In this document: piece by piece, positions 1 to 8,555 of the stretch
How the letters are laid out: each line of letters opens with the position of its first letter
How positions within the stretch are numbered: the stretch's first letter is position 1
From: Farysia itapuensis
Lineage: Eukaryota; Basidiomycota; Ustilaginomycetes; Ustilaginales; Ustilaginaceae
DNA: 64,000 bases
NCBI GenBank assembly: GCA_023212645.1
Contig: JALBYC010000013.1
Coordinates: forward strand, 186,001-250,000
Reading direction: 5' to 3'
Translations under genes and position numbers: made by a program
The notes under the pieces: generated by a model
The model's input: only the letters and a program-made list of their open reading frames with translations
What the model was told of the DNA's origin: nothing
Database searches by the model: none

Positions 1-960
1 CCACTTGGCTACGACATGAACGAGATGGAGCCCTACGTGATACCTGCCCACATACTCCAAGCGATTCCCGATGCGATCGGTCAGACCTACTTCGTCTTGC
101 GCATTGCCAAGCTGTTCGACGGACGCAGATTGCGTACGAAGATTGCTACTGGTGTCACCTTGGTCGCTGTCGCGATCCAGGCCTGTCTCATGGTATACTT
201 CGGTGTCGTGTTTTACAAAGTGAGGACCAAGAGCCGATTGGCACTAGACACTGACCTTCGAACGAGAATCCGCCGAATCATCGGAGTCTGGGCGACATTG
301 TTCATCACGATCGAATTCGCCATGACAGCCACGACGATCGCACGCTTACTGATCCTGCGAAAGAGGAGCACAATGGACTATGCCCGCAAGATCATCTTCA
401 ACCTCGCCGTGTACTCTCTTCAAGGACAGATTGCCCTGACGACTATCTCCATTTTGACCACCTATTCGTTTTTGAGATCGACCGAGGGATTCTACTCGCC
501 CATGTACCTGTGCGCAGGATCGTGCTACACCATCGTCCTCATCTCTAACCTCCTGTACCGCACGACGGTTGCAAATGAGATGCGAGAAGCTCAGTCGAAC
601 AACACCGGCGCCAATGAGCCGAAACCCGGTTACTGCATCCATGGTTGTCAGTTCCACCCACCACGCGATCAACACAGTCCCAGTCATCGACAAGTAAGCG
701 AGTATGAGCCGGCGCCGTACCTTCCTTCTTCGTGTGTTAACTTCCATCACGTACCCTTACGAAGTCTCTCCGTCGGCGGTGAGGATGACCGGCAGCTCGA
801 CGGCTCGGATGAAACACGCGTGGCGAGCCCCTCTACACCTCCACGCACCATGCCCTACAGAATCAGAACACGCGACAGCACCCTCTCGGCCAGCACGAGC
901 AAGGACGCCGGCCACACTGCCGATGTTTGCCGAAGCGGTGATCCGAAATGGAGCTCATGA
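1..960 (+). CDS. Multi-pass membrane protein, 5' end missing (DUF6534-like)
   Basis: The frame is open from the first base, and the first ATG (position 16) is preceded by in-frame codons, so the true start lies outside the window. The visible part has about four hydrophobic spans: two near residues 40-65 and 90-115 (counting from the ATG), and two between 125 and 185. A polar, probably cytoplasmic tail follows. The spacing and the LLYRTT...NEMRE segment after the last span resemble the basidiomycete seven-helix DUF6534 family, whose function is unknown; this assignment is tentative. A GTAAGC donor at 694 with an AAG acceptor at 764 could remove 71 bases and end the protein five residues later, so the low-complexity tail after about residue 226 may be unspliced intron. 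The gene is convergent with ARO1. Confidence 0.55.
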   Translation, partial: PLGYDMNEMEPYVIPAHILQAIPDAIGQTYFVLRIAKLFDGRRLRTKIATGVTLVAVAIQACLMVYFGVVFYKVRTKSRLALDTDLRTRIRRIIGVWATLFITIEFAMTATTIARLLILRKRSTMDYARKIIFNLAVYSLQGQIALTTISILTTYSFLRSTEGFYSPMYLCAGSCYTIVLISNLLYRTTVANEMREAQSNNTGANEPKPGYCIHGCQFHPPRDQHSPSHRQVSEYEPAPYLPSSCVNFHHVPLRSLSVGGEDDRQLDGSDETRVASPSTPPRTMPYRIRTRDSTLSASTSKDAGHTADVCRSGDPKWSS

Positions 961-1137
961 CGTTCTTTCTTCGACAAGAATCTGACGCTACGCTGCAGAC
1001 GCAAGCATCAGATAAAGGTTCGCGTTTCGGAACCGTCTCGAATTCCCTACATCTCGATACACATCACTTTCAAGGCTCAGTAGATACTTCCAATGCTCAA
1101 TACGAGAGAATCTGTATAAGATTGACGATGTTGCCGC

Positions 1138-4100
1138 CTACGAAGTGGGTTTGGTCTGTGCGGCGGCGTTGGTGGACGCAGTGGTGGCGAGGTAGTGGCC
1201 CCAGCAGGCTTGTTCGATCTCTGCGCGCGGGGCATCTCGTCCAGTCCAACGCTGGAACTGGTGGCATCCCTGTTCGAGCAAGATGGTGACACCGGGGATG
1301 GCGTTCCAGAGCTTTCGCGTTGGCGTTGGGGTCGGTGGTGAGTTGGCGTTGATCTGGTTGGCCAAGCTGAGTAAAGCCGTGTTGTAAGGCTTGTAGCTCA
1401 TATCGATCACGACGCCACCCAGCGGGCTGCGAAGGATGACGGGAGGCAGGTAAATCAACCCATTCTCGTTCGGGTCCAGTGTCGTACCCTCGGCAGGAAT
1501 GTTGGAGACGACCACTGAAGGACACAGCTCCTCTGGCAGCTTTGCGATATCTTCCAGGGCGTCGAGCACCTGCACGTTCCATTCGACAGGCACGGCTTGG
1601 GCCAGCTTTTCGGCGTTAGACCGGGTGCGGTTGAACAGCAGGATCCGTTTGACACCTGTGTGGTAAAGAGCGTACAGCGCGGCACGGGCTGAGCCACCGG
1701 CACCAATTACAAGTGCTGTCAAGTTCGGGTCGGCTAAATGGACTGTTCGCAGCGAGCGACGCGTGAGCGCCTCGATGGCAATCCAGTCTGTGTTGTCGCC
1801 CACAAGTGACTGAACGGTCCCTTTCAGGTCTCGCATGGGAATGATAGTGTTGACAGCACCAATGGCTTTGGCTTCAGGCGTGATCTTGTCGAGCTTGGGC
1901 ATGATGTTGAGCTTGTGTGGAATAGTGACGCTGGCGCCTCCAAAGTCTGGCGATCGGATGAAGCGGGTCACATCGTCATCGACCTCTGTCGTTTCGAACA
2001 GCTGGTAGGTGTGTGGCAGACCCAGAGTCTGGAAGGCAGTGTTGTGCATCAATGGACTCAAGCTGTGGCTGATCGGCGTGCCAAACAGCGCGAAGCGTCG
2101 TGGGTCCAACTGTCCAATCAACGCTTGAGCCATGGAGACCTGTCGGAAAGACAACTGGCCCGGAGCGGCTTTGGCAGGCATCGCGTCGTGGGTGATAGGC
2201 GAAAAGACAGGGTTCAGTATGCGACTGAATTGGCCCAACGTGCCGGCATTGATGGCCAAAAGCGGCTTGTTGTTGCCTGGCGAGGATGTCACTTTGGTGC
2301 GGAAACGCTCAAGAGCGATATTGCCCTCCATCGTCTTAGCCCGCCCGACGATCTTGACGATGTCGCCAAACTTGTAGGCACGTTCGTAGATTCTGGCGGT
2401 TTCTTCGCTTTCCCAGTCGAGTCGCCCACTGTGGTCGTGCCACGCGGCAATGATCTTCGAGTTGCCTTTGGCCTGCGTGAGCGCACTAAGCATTTCATCA
2501 TCCCACACCAGCTCGATGTCGACGTACTCGCAGCCGTGGCGTAGAGCCATCAACACCAACTCGAAGTACTCTTCCTTGTGTCCGTCGGGGAACATTCCGC
2601 CTTGCGACTTTGTTCGGACCGTGAACACGGTCGGGAGCGAAGTTCGGTGTCGAAGAGCGGCCAGCTGTACCTTGACATAGTCGATCGGTGGCACTTGCGG
2701 CTGAGCGACAGGCTTGCCCGTCGGGTTGAGCAGATCGGCACGGAACTCCAACGCATCACACCCTGCCTCCATTCTGCGGATCAGTTCAAGATTGGGCAGC
2801 AAGTCGGGTAGCGTCAGGCACAAGAAGTACGTGCTGCGACCGCCGTTTCTTGGATCAATCACCAAGTCTTCCACATGGTGCGTGTTCTGGCCGGTGACGA
2901 ACTTGAAGAAGCGCGAAATTTCGTTTTCGAGACCAAAAGACTTTTGAATGGTGAAGGATGGATCCGGAACGTTAGTGGCGAAAGGCTGCACCGCTAACGA
3001 TTCGCCCTCCGAGTACGAGACAAGCTCCACACTGGAGCATTCGCAGAACCAGGGGTGTCTGCGTTTGTACACGTCCATGATAGGCTCGCCGTACGCAGGA
3101 CGAGTGCTCGTCGCAAGGTATTCCATGATAGCTTCGACGTCGCGGATGATGTAGACCACTGGGCCTCGTGTCTTGGCATATTCGGTCAAGATCTTCCGGC
3201 AAGCCTCAGTTTCGACAACGCCACCGCCAAGCGAGATGAGATGGCCGGTAGGGTAGTCGCGAACAAGCTCTTCCAAAATTTCCAGCTCCTTTTGTCGGAA
3301 CGCAGGCCAGCCATGCTGCTTGACATAGTCTCCAAGACCATCCTCGCAACCAAGCTTCTGATTAAAGACAACGTCGGCGTCGATAAAAGGTCGTCCGAGA
3401 GCTGCTGCCCCAATTGCACCAAGGAAGGTTTTACCGGACGCTCGCATGCCAATGCAAAAGATGGAAGCCTCTCTTGCGTATTTGCGCGGTGCCAGAATTT
3501 TTGAGCTGGTAAGGCTGGCCAGAGGGTCGATCTCGCCGTTCTCGACGGTTTTGGTAAAGTGAGATGGGGAGATGCAGAGACAAGGAGAGCAGTCCGGGTC
3601 CACACCGTGCGCATGAATACCCATCTTTCGCTCCAAGTCGTCCCACCAATTCGGCCAAGTTTTCTCGACGCAACGCTTTTCTTCGAGGACAGCTTGTGGA
3701 GCCAGAGTTGCAAGCACCGAGAAAGCCATGGCGACTCTGTGATCGTCGTAGCAGTTGACTCGGACTTTGGATCGGAGATGACGGTAGTCCAAGCCGAAAA
3801 TCTCAAGACCATCATCGTGCTCCTTTGTATCTACGCCGAACTTGGCCAACTCGTGCATCATGGCCTGTATACGGTTGCACTCTTTGACACGTTGATTGGC
3901 GATACCGGTAATACGCGTCGAAGGGCGCGAGCTGCCAGAGGCACCATTTGACAGCGACTGCGTGGCTACCGCCAATAGTACACATGCTGTCAAGAATGCG
4001 TCGGTCATTGGCTCCATGTCGACGTGGCCAATCTGCTTCAACTGGCCGATTTTGGGACCGATGACAGTTGTAGAGGTAGCTGTCTGTACCACTTTGCAGC

Positions 4101-6288
4101 CCATAGGCTCAAGCACATCTTTTGCAAAACGAGCGTCACCTTGAAGAGAGGCAGAGCCTACGTTGGGGATTGTGCACTCAGTGCCGGTAATGGCGGCAAT
4201 GGCGAGCGGGTAAGTGGCACTGCTGGCGTCGCTCTCAATATCATAGACATCTGGAGAAACGTAACGCCCCTGTGGAATGCGGTAGGTGTTGCTGGGCTGT
4301 TTCGTAGTTGGATCCGTAAGACGCTCTACTTTGATGCCGAAAGTCGCCATCATTGAGATTGTCATATCAATGTAGAGTTGGGAAATGACCTGCCCACCTA
4401 CCAGTTCGAGTAGCACCTCCTTAGCGGCGTAGGGCGCGCACAGCAAGATAGATGAAACGTACTGGGACGAGATAGTAGCTGAAAGCTCGATTTTGCCGCC
4501 CTGGAAGCCATTCTGAGTTCCTTTGACGCTCAGAGGCAAGCAGCCGATGCCTTCTTGGTACTCGATGGAGGTGCCGTTCTTTCGCAAGGCGTCCACTAGT
4601 GCGCCGATCGGACGTTCCTTCATACGCTTGTTTCCGGTGATCACAACCGGATGTTCAGTGCCGTCGTTTTTGACCAAAGAGACGACGGTGGCCATGAAAC
4701 GTGCGGCAGTACCTGCATTCTGCAGGTAGATCTCCTTGTCATTCAACGGCCGTTGCAAGCTACCGCCATTGCCATGCACAACAATGGTCTCTCCACCGTC
4801 CTCAAACTCAAATTGAGCAGCCTTGAGGTCATGGAGACCTGCCATCATCACTTGGGTGTCGTCGGAATGCAGCATGTTGCGGAGACGGCAAGTGTTGCCT
4901 GCCAATGCGGCGAGGACGAGAGCACGGTTCGAGATTGACTTGGAGCCAGGGGTTGAGAGAGTGACTTTTGGCGTGTTGGGCCGTTGGACGATGGGCGTGA
5001 CTGTGGCTCCAAGAGAGAGGATACGACGGATGATGTCGTCGCTGACGGTGGAGGCCTTGTCTTCGACTGTGTTACCAATCGCGCTGAGCAGAACGATCTT
5101 TTTGTCGGTGCCCGAGTTCTTCTTGTCTACTTTCATGATGTCAAGAAGTTTGTTGACGGTAAGGTCTAGCGACTTGTTGAGACTCGTGACACGCGGGTCG
5201 GAGAGGCTGACTGGAAGGTCGTACTCCTTCAAACAGCGGTTCAAGCGACCGATGGCAACCTGACTGAGACCATGCATGTAGCGCGCAACTTCAGCTTCTA
5301 AAATCATACCAATGGAGATGCATTCGCCGTGGAGCATGTCGGGAGTCAGGACTGCTTCGATTGCATGGCCAATGGTGTGACCAAAGTTGACGAGATTGCG
5401 AAGCCCGGTTTCCTTTTCGTCAATCGTGACAATGTAAGCCTTGACGCCGACGGAGCCTCGAATGACGTCGAGCAAGAGCGACTGGGCTTCTGTTCTGGTC
5501 TCGAGAGTCCTGCCTTGATCAGCTGGAGCATTTTTGTCAAAAGGTCCCAAGACTGCGGAGCGAATTGCAGGCGCGCTCGATTCCAGCTTGGCGAAATCAG
5601 CAGGATCCCAGATGGCAGCTGTTTTGACGACCTCGGCCATACCGTTGCTGAATTCACGCGGTGGTAAGGTCAACAGCCAAGCGGCATCAATGAAAACGTA
5701 GGCCGGCTGGTGGAAGCTGCCGATCAAGTTCTTGCCCAACGGATGGTCAATAGCTGTTTTGCCTCCGACGGCTGAATCTACCATGGCCAGCAGGGTTGTC
5801 GGGATCTGCACAAATCGAAGGCCGCGCATAAAGGTTGCAGCGACGAAGCCGACGAGATCTCCGACGACGCCTCCGCCGACGGCAAGGACGACAGCATCGC
5901 GTGTGACTCTGTGCTCAAACATCCAGTCTTCGATCTCGTTCTTTCCATCTCGGTTCTTGGACACTTCGCCCGCAGGAATGACTTTTGTGAGGAGTCTCCA
6001 GTCGGATGAGTGCATTTCGACACCGGCATGGTCCAGCTCACGGCGGAAAGCGATGGTGATGTTGCATTTTGCTTCGAGATGCTCGTCCGTGATGAGAACG
6101 TAGGTCGATGACTTGAGATGTGCCAATAGCGTCCTGGCAATGTGAGGCATGAGATGGTAGCCAAGCTGAATGGGGGTATCGAGACATTTTAGGGTGTGAA
6201 TGGTAGCTCCGGAAAGCGGGTCTGTGGACGGAGGAGCATGGTAAGAAGGGGTCTTGCTCCTCAGCACTGGCTGCGGCTGAGCGGCCAT
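1138..6288 (-). CDS. ARO1: Pentafunctional AROM polypeptide (shikimate pathway steps 2-6)
   Basis: A single 1716-residue protein carries five enzymes that turn DAHP into EPSP on the way to aromatic amino acids in the cytosol. Order: 3-dehydroquinate synthase, about residues 30-420 (GGGVVGDLVGF at 138, NFGHTIGHAIE at 301); EPSP synthase, about 437-890 (STPGSKSISNRA at 445, LQNAGTAARF at 522); shikimate kinase, about 942-1130 (Walker A GMRASGKT at 947); type I dehydroquinase, about 1152-1390 (AAWHDHSG histidine, KIVGRAKT Schiff-base lysine region); and shikimate dehydrogenase, about 1420 to the end (GTPISHSLSPLMHN, GAGGSARA dinucleotide site). Length and domain order match fungal AROM. The ATG at 6288 begins MAAQPQP and no intron is needed. 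The first enzyme (DAHP synthase) and chorismate synthase are not in the window. All five active-site signatures look intact. Confidence 0.98.
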   Translation of the reverse strand: MAAQPQPVLRSKTPSYHAPPSTDPLSGATIHTLKCLDTPIQLGYHLMPHIARTLLAHLKSSTYVLITDEHLEAKCNITIAFRRELDHAGVEMHSSDWRLLTKVIPAGEVSKNRDGKNEIEDWMFEHRVTRDAVVLAVGGGVVGDLVGFVAATFMRGLRFVQIPTTLLAMVDSAVGGKTAIDHPLGKNLIGSFHQPAYVFIDAAWLLTLPPREFSNGMAEVVKTAAIWDPADFAKLESSAPAIRSAVLGPFDKNAPADQGRTLETRTEAQSLLLDVIRGSVGVKAYIVTIDEKETGLRNLVNFGHTIGHAIEAVLTPDMLHGECISIGMILEAEVARYMHGLSQVAIGRLNRCLKEYDLPVSLSDPRVTSLNKSLDLTVNKLLDIMKVDKKNSGTDKKIVLLSAIGNTVEDKASTVSDDIIRRILSLGATVTPIVQRPNTPKVTLSTPGSKSISNRALVLAALAGNTCRLRNMLHSDDTQVMMAGLHDLKAAQFEFEDGGETIVVHGNGGSLQRPLNDKEIYLQNAGTAARFMATVVSLVKNDGTEHPVVITGNKRMKERPIGALVDALRKNGTSIEYQEGIGCLPLSVKGTQNGFQGGKIELSATISSQYVSSILLCAPYAAKEVLLELVGGQVISQLYIDMTISMMATFGIKVERLTDPTTKQPSNTYRIPQGRYVSPDVYDIESDASSATYPLAIAAITGTECTIPNVGSASLQGDARFAKDVLEPMGCKVVQTATSTTVIGPKIGQLKQIGHVDMEPMTDAFLTACVLLAVATQSLSNGASGSSRPSTRITGIANQRVKECNRIQAMMHELAKFGVDTKEHDDGLEIFGLDYRHLRSKVRVNCYDDHRVAMAFSVLATLAPQAVLEEKRCVEKTWPNWWDDLERKMGIHAHGVDPDCSPCLCISPSHFTKTVENGEIDPLASLTSSKILAPRKYAREASIFCIGMRASGKTFLGAIGAAALGRPFIDADVVFNQKLGCEDGLGDYVKQHGWPAFRQKELEILEELVRDYPTGHLISLGGGVVETEACRKILTEYAKTRGPVVYIIRDVEAIMEYLATSTRPAYGEPIMDVYKRRHPWFCECSSVELVSYSEGESLAVQPFATNVPDPSFTIQKSFGLENEISRFFKFVTGQNTHHVEDLVIDPRNGGRSTYFLCLTLPDLLPNLELIRRMEAGCDALEFRADLLNPTGKPVAQPQVPPIDYVKVQLAALRHRTSLPTVFTVRTKSQGGMFPDGHKEEYFELVLMALRHGCEYVDIELVWDDEMLSALTQAKGNSKIIAAWHDHSGRLDWESEETARIYERAYKFGDIVKIVGRAKTMEGNIALERFRTKVTSSPGNNKPLLAINAGTLGQFSRILNPVFSPITHDAMPAKAAPGQLSFRQVSMAQALIGQLDPRRFALFGTPISHSLSPLMHNTAFQTLGLPHTYQLFETTEVDDDVTRFIRSPDFGGASVTIPHKLNIMPKLDKITPEAKAIGAVNTIIPMRDLKGTVQSLVGDNTDWIAIEALTRRSLRTVHLADPNLTALVIGAGGSARAALYALYHTGVKRILLFNRTRSNAEKLAQAVPVEWNVQVLDALEDIAKLPEELCPSVVVSNIPAEGTTLDPNENGLIYLPPVILRSPLGGVVIDMSYKPYNTALLSLANQINANSPPTPTPTRKLWNAIPGVTILLEQGCHQFQRWTGRDAPRAEIEQACWGHYLATTASTNAAAQTKPTS

Positions 6289-6748
6289 GATGATTGCGCT
6301 ACACTCGAGGGAATTGATGAGGCAAGGCGGCTTCTTTTGTAAAGGAGAGTGGGCCCAAAAGATCGGGTGACGATCGAAGTCGAAGAGTTGTGTGAGCGAA
6401 GGCCGAGTTGTGCTGTCTCAGACTCGTCAACAGCTGAAAGGCCGACAGGATAGATTCGGCGCTCGCTGTTGAGGCCTTCTACTTGCCCTTTGAGAATATC
6501 AAAAGGAGCGTTGCTGATGAGAAGAAGAAGCGGAGGACGGAACAATTGAAGCTAGTGCGTGAATGAAAGTCAATGGTAACGCCTTCTGACTCGATACTCA
6601 ATCACAGAATTGCCGCTGTTGTAATGCCCCAGGCGCCCATTTTCTTCTCAATTTCCAACTTTTTTTTCTTCTCCTTCTTTTCGTTTGTGAGATCTGTATT
6701 TCTAATCTGTGAATGCAGGCACGAAATACCGGCCGTGAAAATGCTATT
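6289..6748 (-). promoter_or_regulatory. ARO1 upstream region
   Basis: This 460-bp gap lies between the ARO1 start and the RRP14 stop, both on the minus strand, and must hold the ARO1 promoter and the RRP14 3' end. It contains a pyrimidine-rich stretch on the plus strand around 6655-6690 (purine-rich on the ARO1 sense strand). No clear general-control TGACTC site is seen. Nothing else is recognised. Confidence 0.35.
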
Positions 6749-8296
6749 TTATTTCTTGCCTCGACCAATCTTCTTGCCTTCAAAGCCTGGACGGGCCTTG
6801 TTCTTGGCTCGTGGCGTCTTGGTCTTTGACAAGGTGGACGACGCACCCTTCTTGCCCTTCTTGCCAGCTTTGCGAGCAGCGAGATTGTCCGTTCTGCGTT
6901 TTTGCTTGTCAGCTTCCTTCTTTTGCTCGTTGATAGCTCGTTCGTTCCACGCCAAGCTGGACTTTTCTTTGATCTTGTCCTTGCGCTTGGCGGCTTTCTT
7001 GAGCAGCTTTTCGTCGTCTCGGATCTTGACGCCGGAAGCGGACGCCAGCACCTTGTCCCACTGCTTTTGCTCCTCGTAGTTTGAGATCTTGGCCGATAGC
7101 TCTTGTGGCTTTTCGCCTAGCTTGTTGGCCAGCTTGGCTCGCTTGGCCTCTTCTGCCTTCTTGCGCGACTCCAACACTTGCAGCGCTGATTTGGGGTCTG
7201 ATGGAAGAGCTAATCGATTCTTTTTACCCGCTGGGAGAGCTGCTGCCGCTGCTCCGACTGGGTCAAAATCAAGTGAGGAAAAGTTGATGGACGAGTTATT
7301 GACCTCAAAGTTGGCGGCTGAGGAAGACGGCCCAGCTTTGGTGCCATAGCCAGGTTCGTCGACCAGCAGTGCTGGTGCCTTGGTAGCAACGTTCTTGGTG
7401 TTGCTGGCTGTGCCATTGGCTTTGTTGGCTTTGGCTGCGGTCTTGGCGTCTTTCTTGTCTTGCTTTTTGCGTTCGCGTGCCTGATTGCGCTGCTTTCGAC
7501 GTTCCTCGAGTAATTCATCCTTTGAGCTAATGGTGCTACCACCGTCTTCGGAGCCCTCTTCGCCAGCTTCCAGCATTCCTCCACGTTTGCGCTGCAGTCC
7601 GGCGATTTTGGCGTGCAATTTTGCTCTCAAAGCTTCGATAGATGCTTTGCGTTCTCCTTCAGTCTGGACTGGTTTGCTCGCACCGGGCAAGGCTTTGATC
7701 ATCGATGGTGGTGCTACATCTTCTGTGTCTGAATCTTGGAATTCGTCATCCGTATCGCCTGCAGGTCCGTTCGCGATGACAGCTTCGTCGTCATCGGACA
7801 ACATGCCGTCAACATCCATGTCGACATCCGAGTCTTTCTCAGCTTCTCTTCTCGCCGCTTTGAGCGCAGCTCGCTCGGCTTGGATGTCTGTGACCGTCTT
7901 GAAGTTGTCTGGGTCGAGCTTCTGCTTCTTGGCTTCCCGCATCTTGTCTTTGCGCTCCTTTGCTTCAATCTCGGACTTGGCCTTTTTGCGTTTGTTCTTC
8001 ATGTATTTGGACGACATCATCTCTTGCGCCGCCAAATCCTCGTCATCATCTTTGGTGAGGTAGAACTGAGGTGGGATGAGATGCAAAAGCGATGTGAAGG
8101 CGGCATTGTGCTGTAACAAGCTGGCGGCATATTTGCTAGCCGCTTTGGAAGACGAAGCAGCCGAAGATTCCTGGTCCGACATTGACGCTTCCTGGTCCGA
8201 GACAGAGCCGTTGGTCTTTGTTTCGGTCATTCCGTTCACCTTGAGAGAGCTAGGCCCGGAGCCGTTGACGCTCTTCCGTGGCTTTGTCGGTGGCAT
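6749..8296 (-). CDS. RRP14: SURF6/Rrp14 nucleolar ribosome-biogenesis protein
   Basis: A 515-residue, highly charged protein. The N-terminal half has acidic and serine-rich stretches and a KNKRKKAKSEIEAKERKDKMREAKK basic helix-like region split by acidic tracts. The C-terminal part has the SURF6 family pattern: a long basic helix (LESRKKAEEAKRAKL) followed by AWNERAINEQKKEADKQKRR and a lysine/arginine-rich tail (RKAGKKGKKG, GFEGKKIGRGKK). In yeast Rrp14 acts in the nucleolus on both 40S and 60S precursor processing. The start MPPTKPRK (ATG at 8296) is chosen because the frame upstream of it has low-complexity translation and overlaps the promoter shared with RSA4. It is divergent from RSA4, another 60S assembly factor, with 259 bp between the two starts. 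Confidence 0.85.
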   Translation of the reverse strand: MPPTKPRKSVNGSGPSSLKVNGMTETKTNGSVSDQEASMSDQESSAASSSKAASKYAASLLQHNAAFTSLLHLIPPQFYLTKDDDEDLAAQEMMSSKYMKNKRKKAKSEIEAKERKDKMREAKKQKLDPDNFKTVTDIQAERAALKAARREAEKDSDVDMDVDGMLSDDDEAVIANGPAGDTDDEFQDSDTEDVAPPSMIKALPGASKPVQTEGERKASIEALRAKLHAKIAGLQRKRGGMLEAGEEGSEDGGSTISSKDELLEERRKQRNQARERKKQDKKDAKTAAKANKANGTASNTKNVATKAPALLVDEPGYGTKAGPSSSAANFEVNNSSINFSSLDFDPVGAAAAALPAGKKNRLALPSDPKSALQVLESRKKAEEAKRAKLANKLGEKPQELSAKISNYEEQKQWDKVLASASGVKIRDDEKLLKKAAKRKDKIKEKSSLAWNERAINEQKKEADKQKRRTDNLAARKAGKKGKKGASSTLSKTKTPRAKNKARPGFEGKKIGRGKK

Positions 8297-8555
8297 AGCT
8301 GCGTTATGGTGAAGAACAGGGTGTGTTGAGCAGAACAAAGCAAATTCCAAAAATTTCTCGTCGCGGCAAAATTGCACCAGCCGAAGAAAAAGCCATCTGG
8401 AATCGGATCGGGCGGCAACAATTTCTGGCCGATGCACTCCACTTTCTTCTTGTTCTCCGTGCTGGATTTTCTCTTTTTTTGATTTCTTCTTGGCTGGCCA
8501 AACAAAATTTCTGGCCGAGAAAGGGTCCTCCTTCCCTCTCTGCAACAGCAGCATC
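8297..8555. promoter_or_regulatory. Shared promoter between RRP14 and RSA4
   Basis: These 259 bases separate two divergently transcribed ribosome-assembly genes. The 13-mer AATTTCTGGCCGA occurs twice (8420-8432 and 8506-8518), and a related AAAAATTTCTCG lies at 8349-8360. AAAATTT cores recall the fungal rRNA-processing element (RRPE), which drives ribosome-biogenesis genes in ascomycetes; use of that element in this organism is inference. A T-rich run at 8468-8480 lies just upstream of the RSA4 start. Confidence 0.5.

Noticed and set aside
346..750. 134-codon minus-strand frame opposite the membrane-protein gene
   Set aside because: Antisense shadow of the plus-strand coding region with no protein-like features.
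1915..5667. Several 100-200-codon plus-strand frames across ARO1
   Set aside because: All lie antisense to intact AROM domains and have no recognisable motif; shadows from codon bias.
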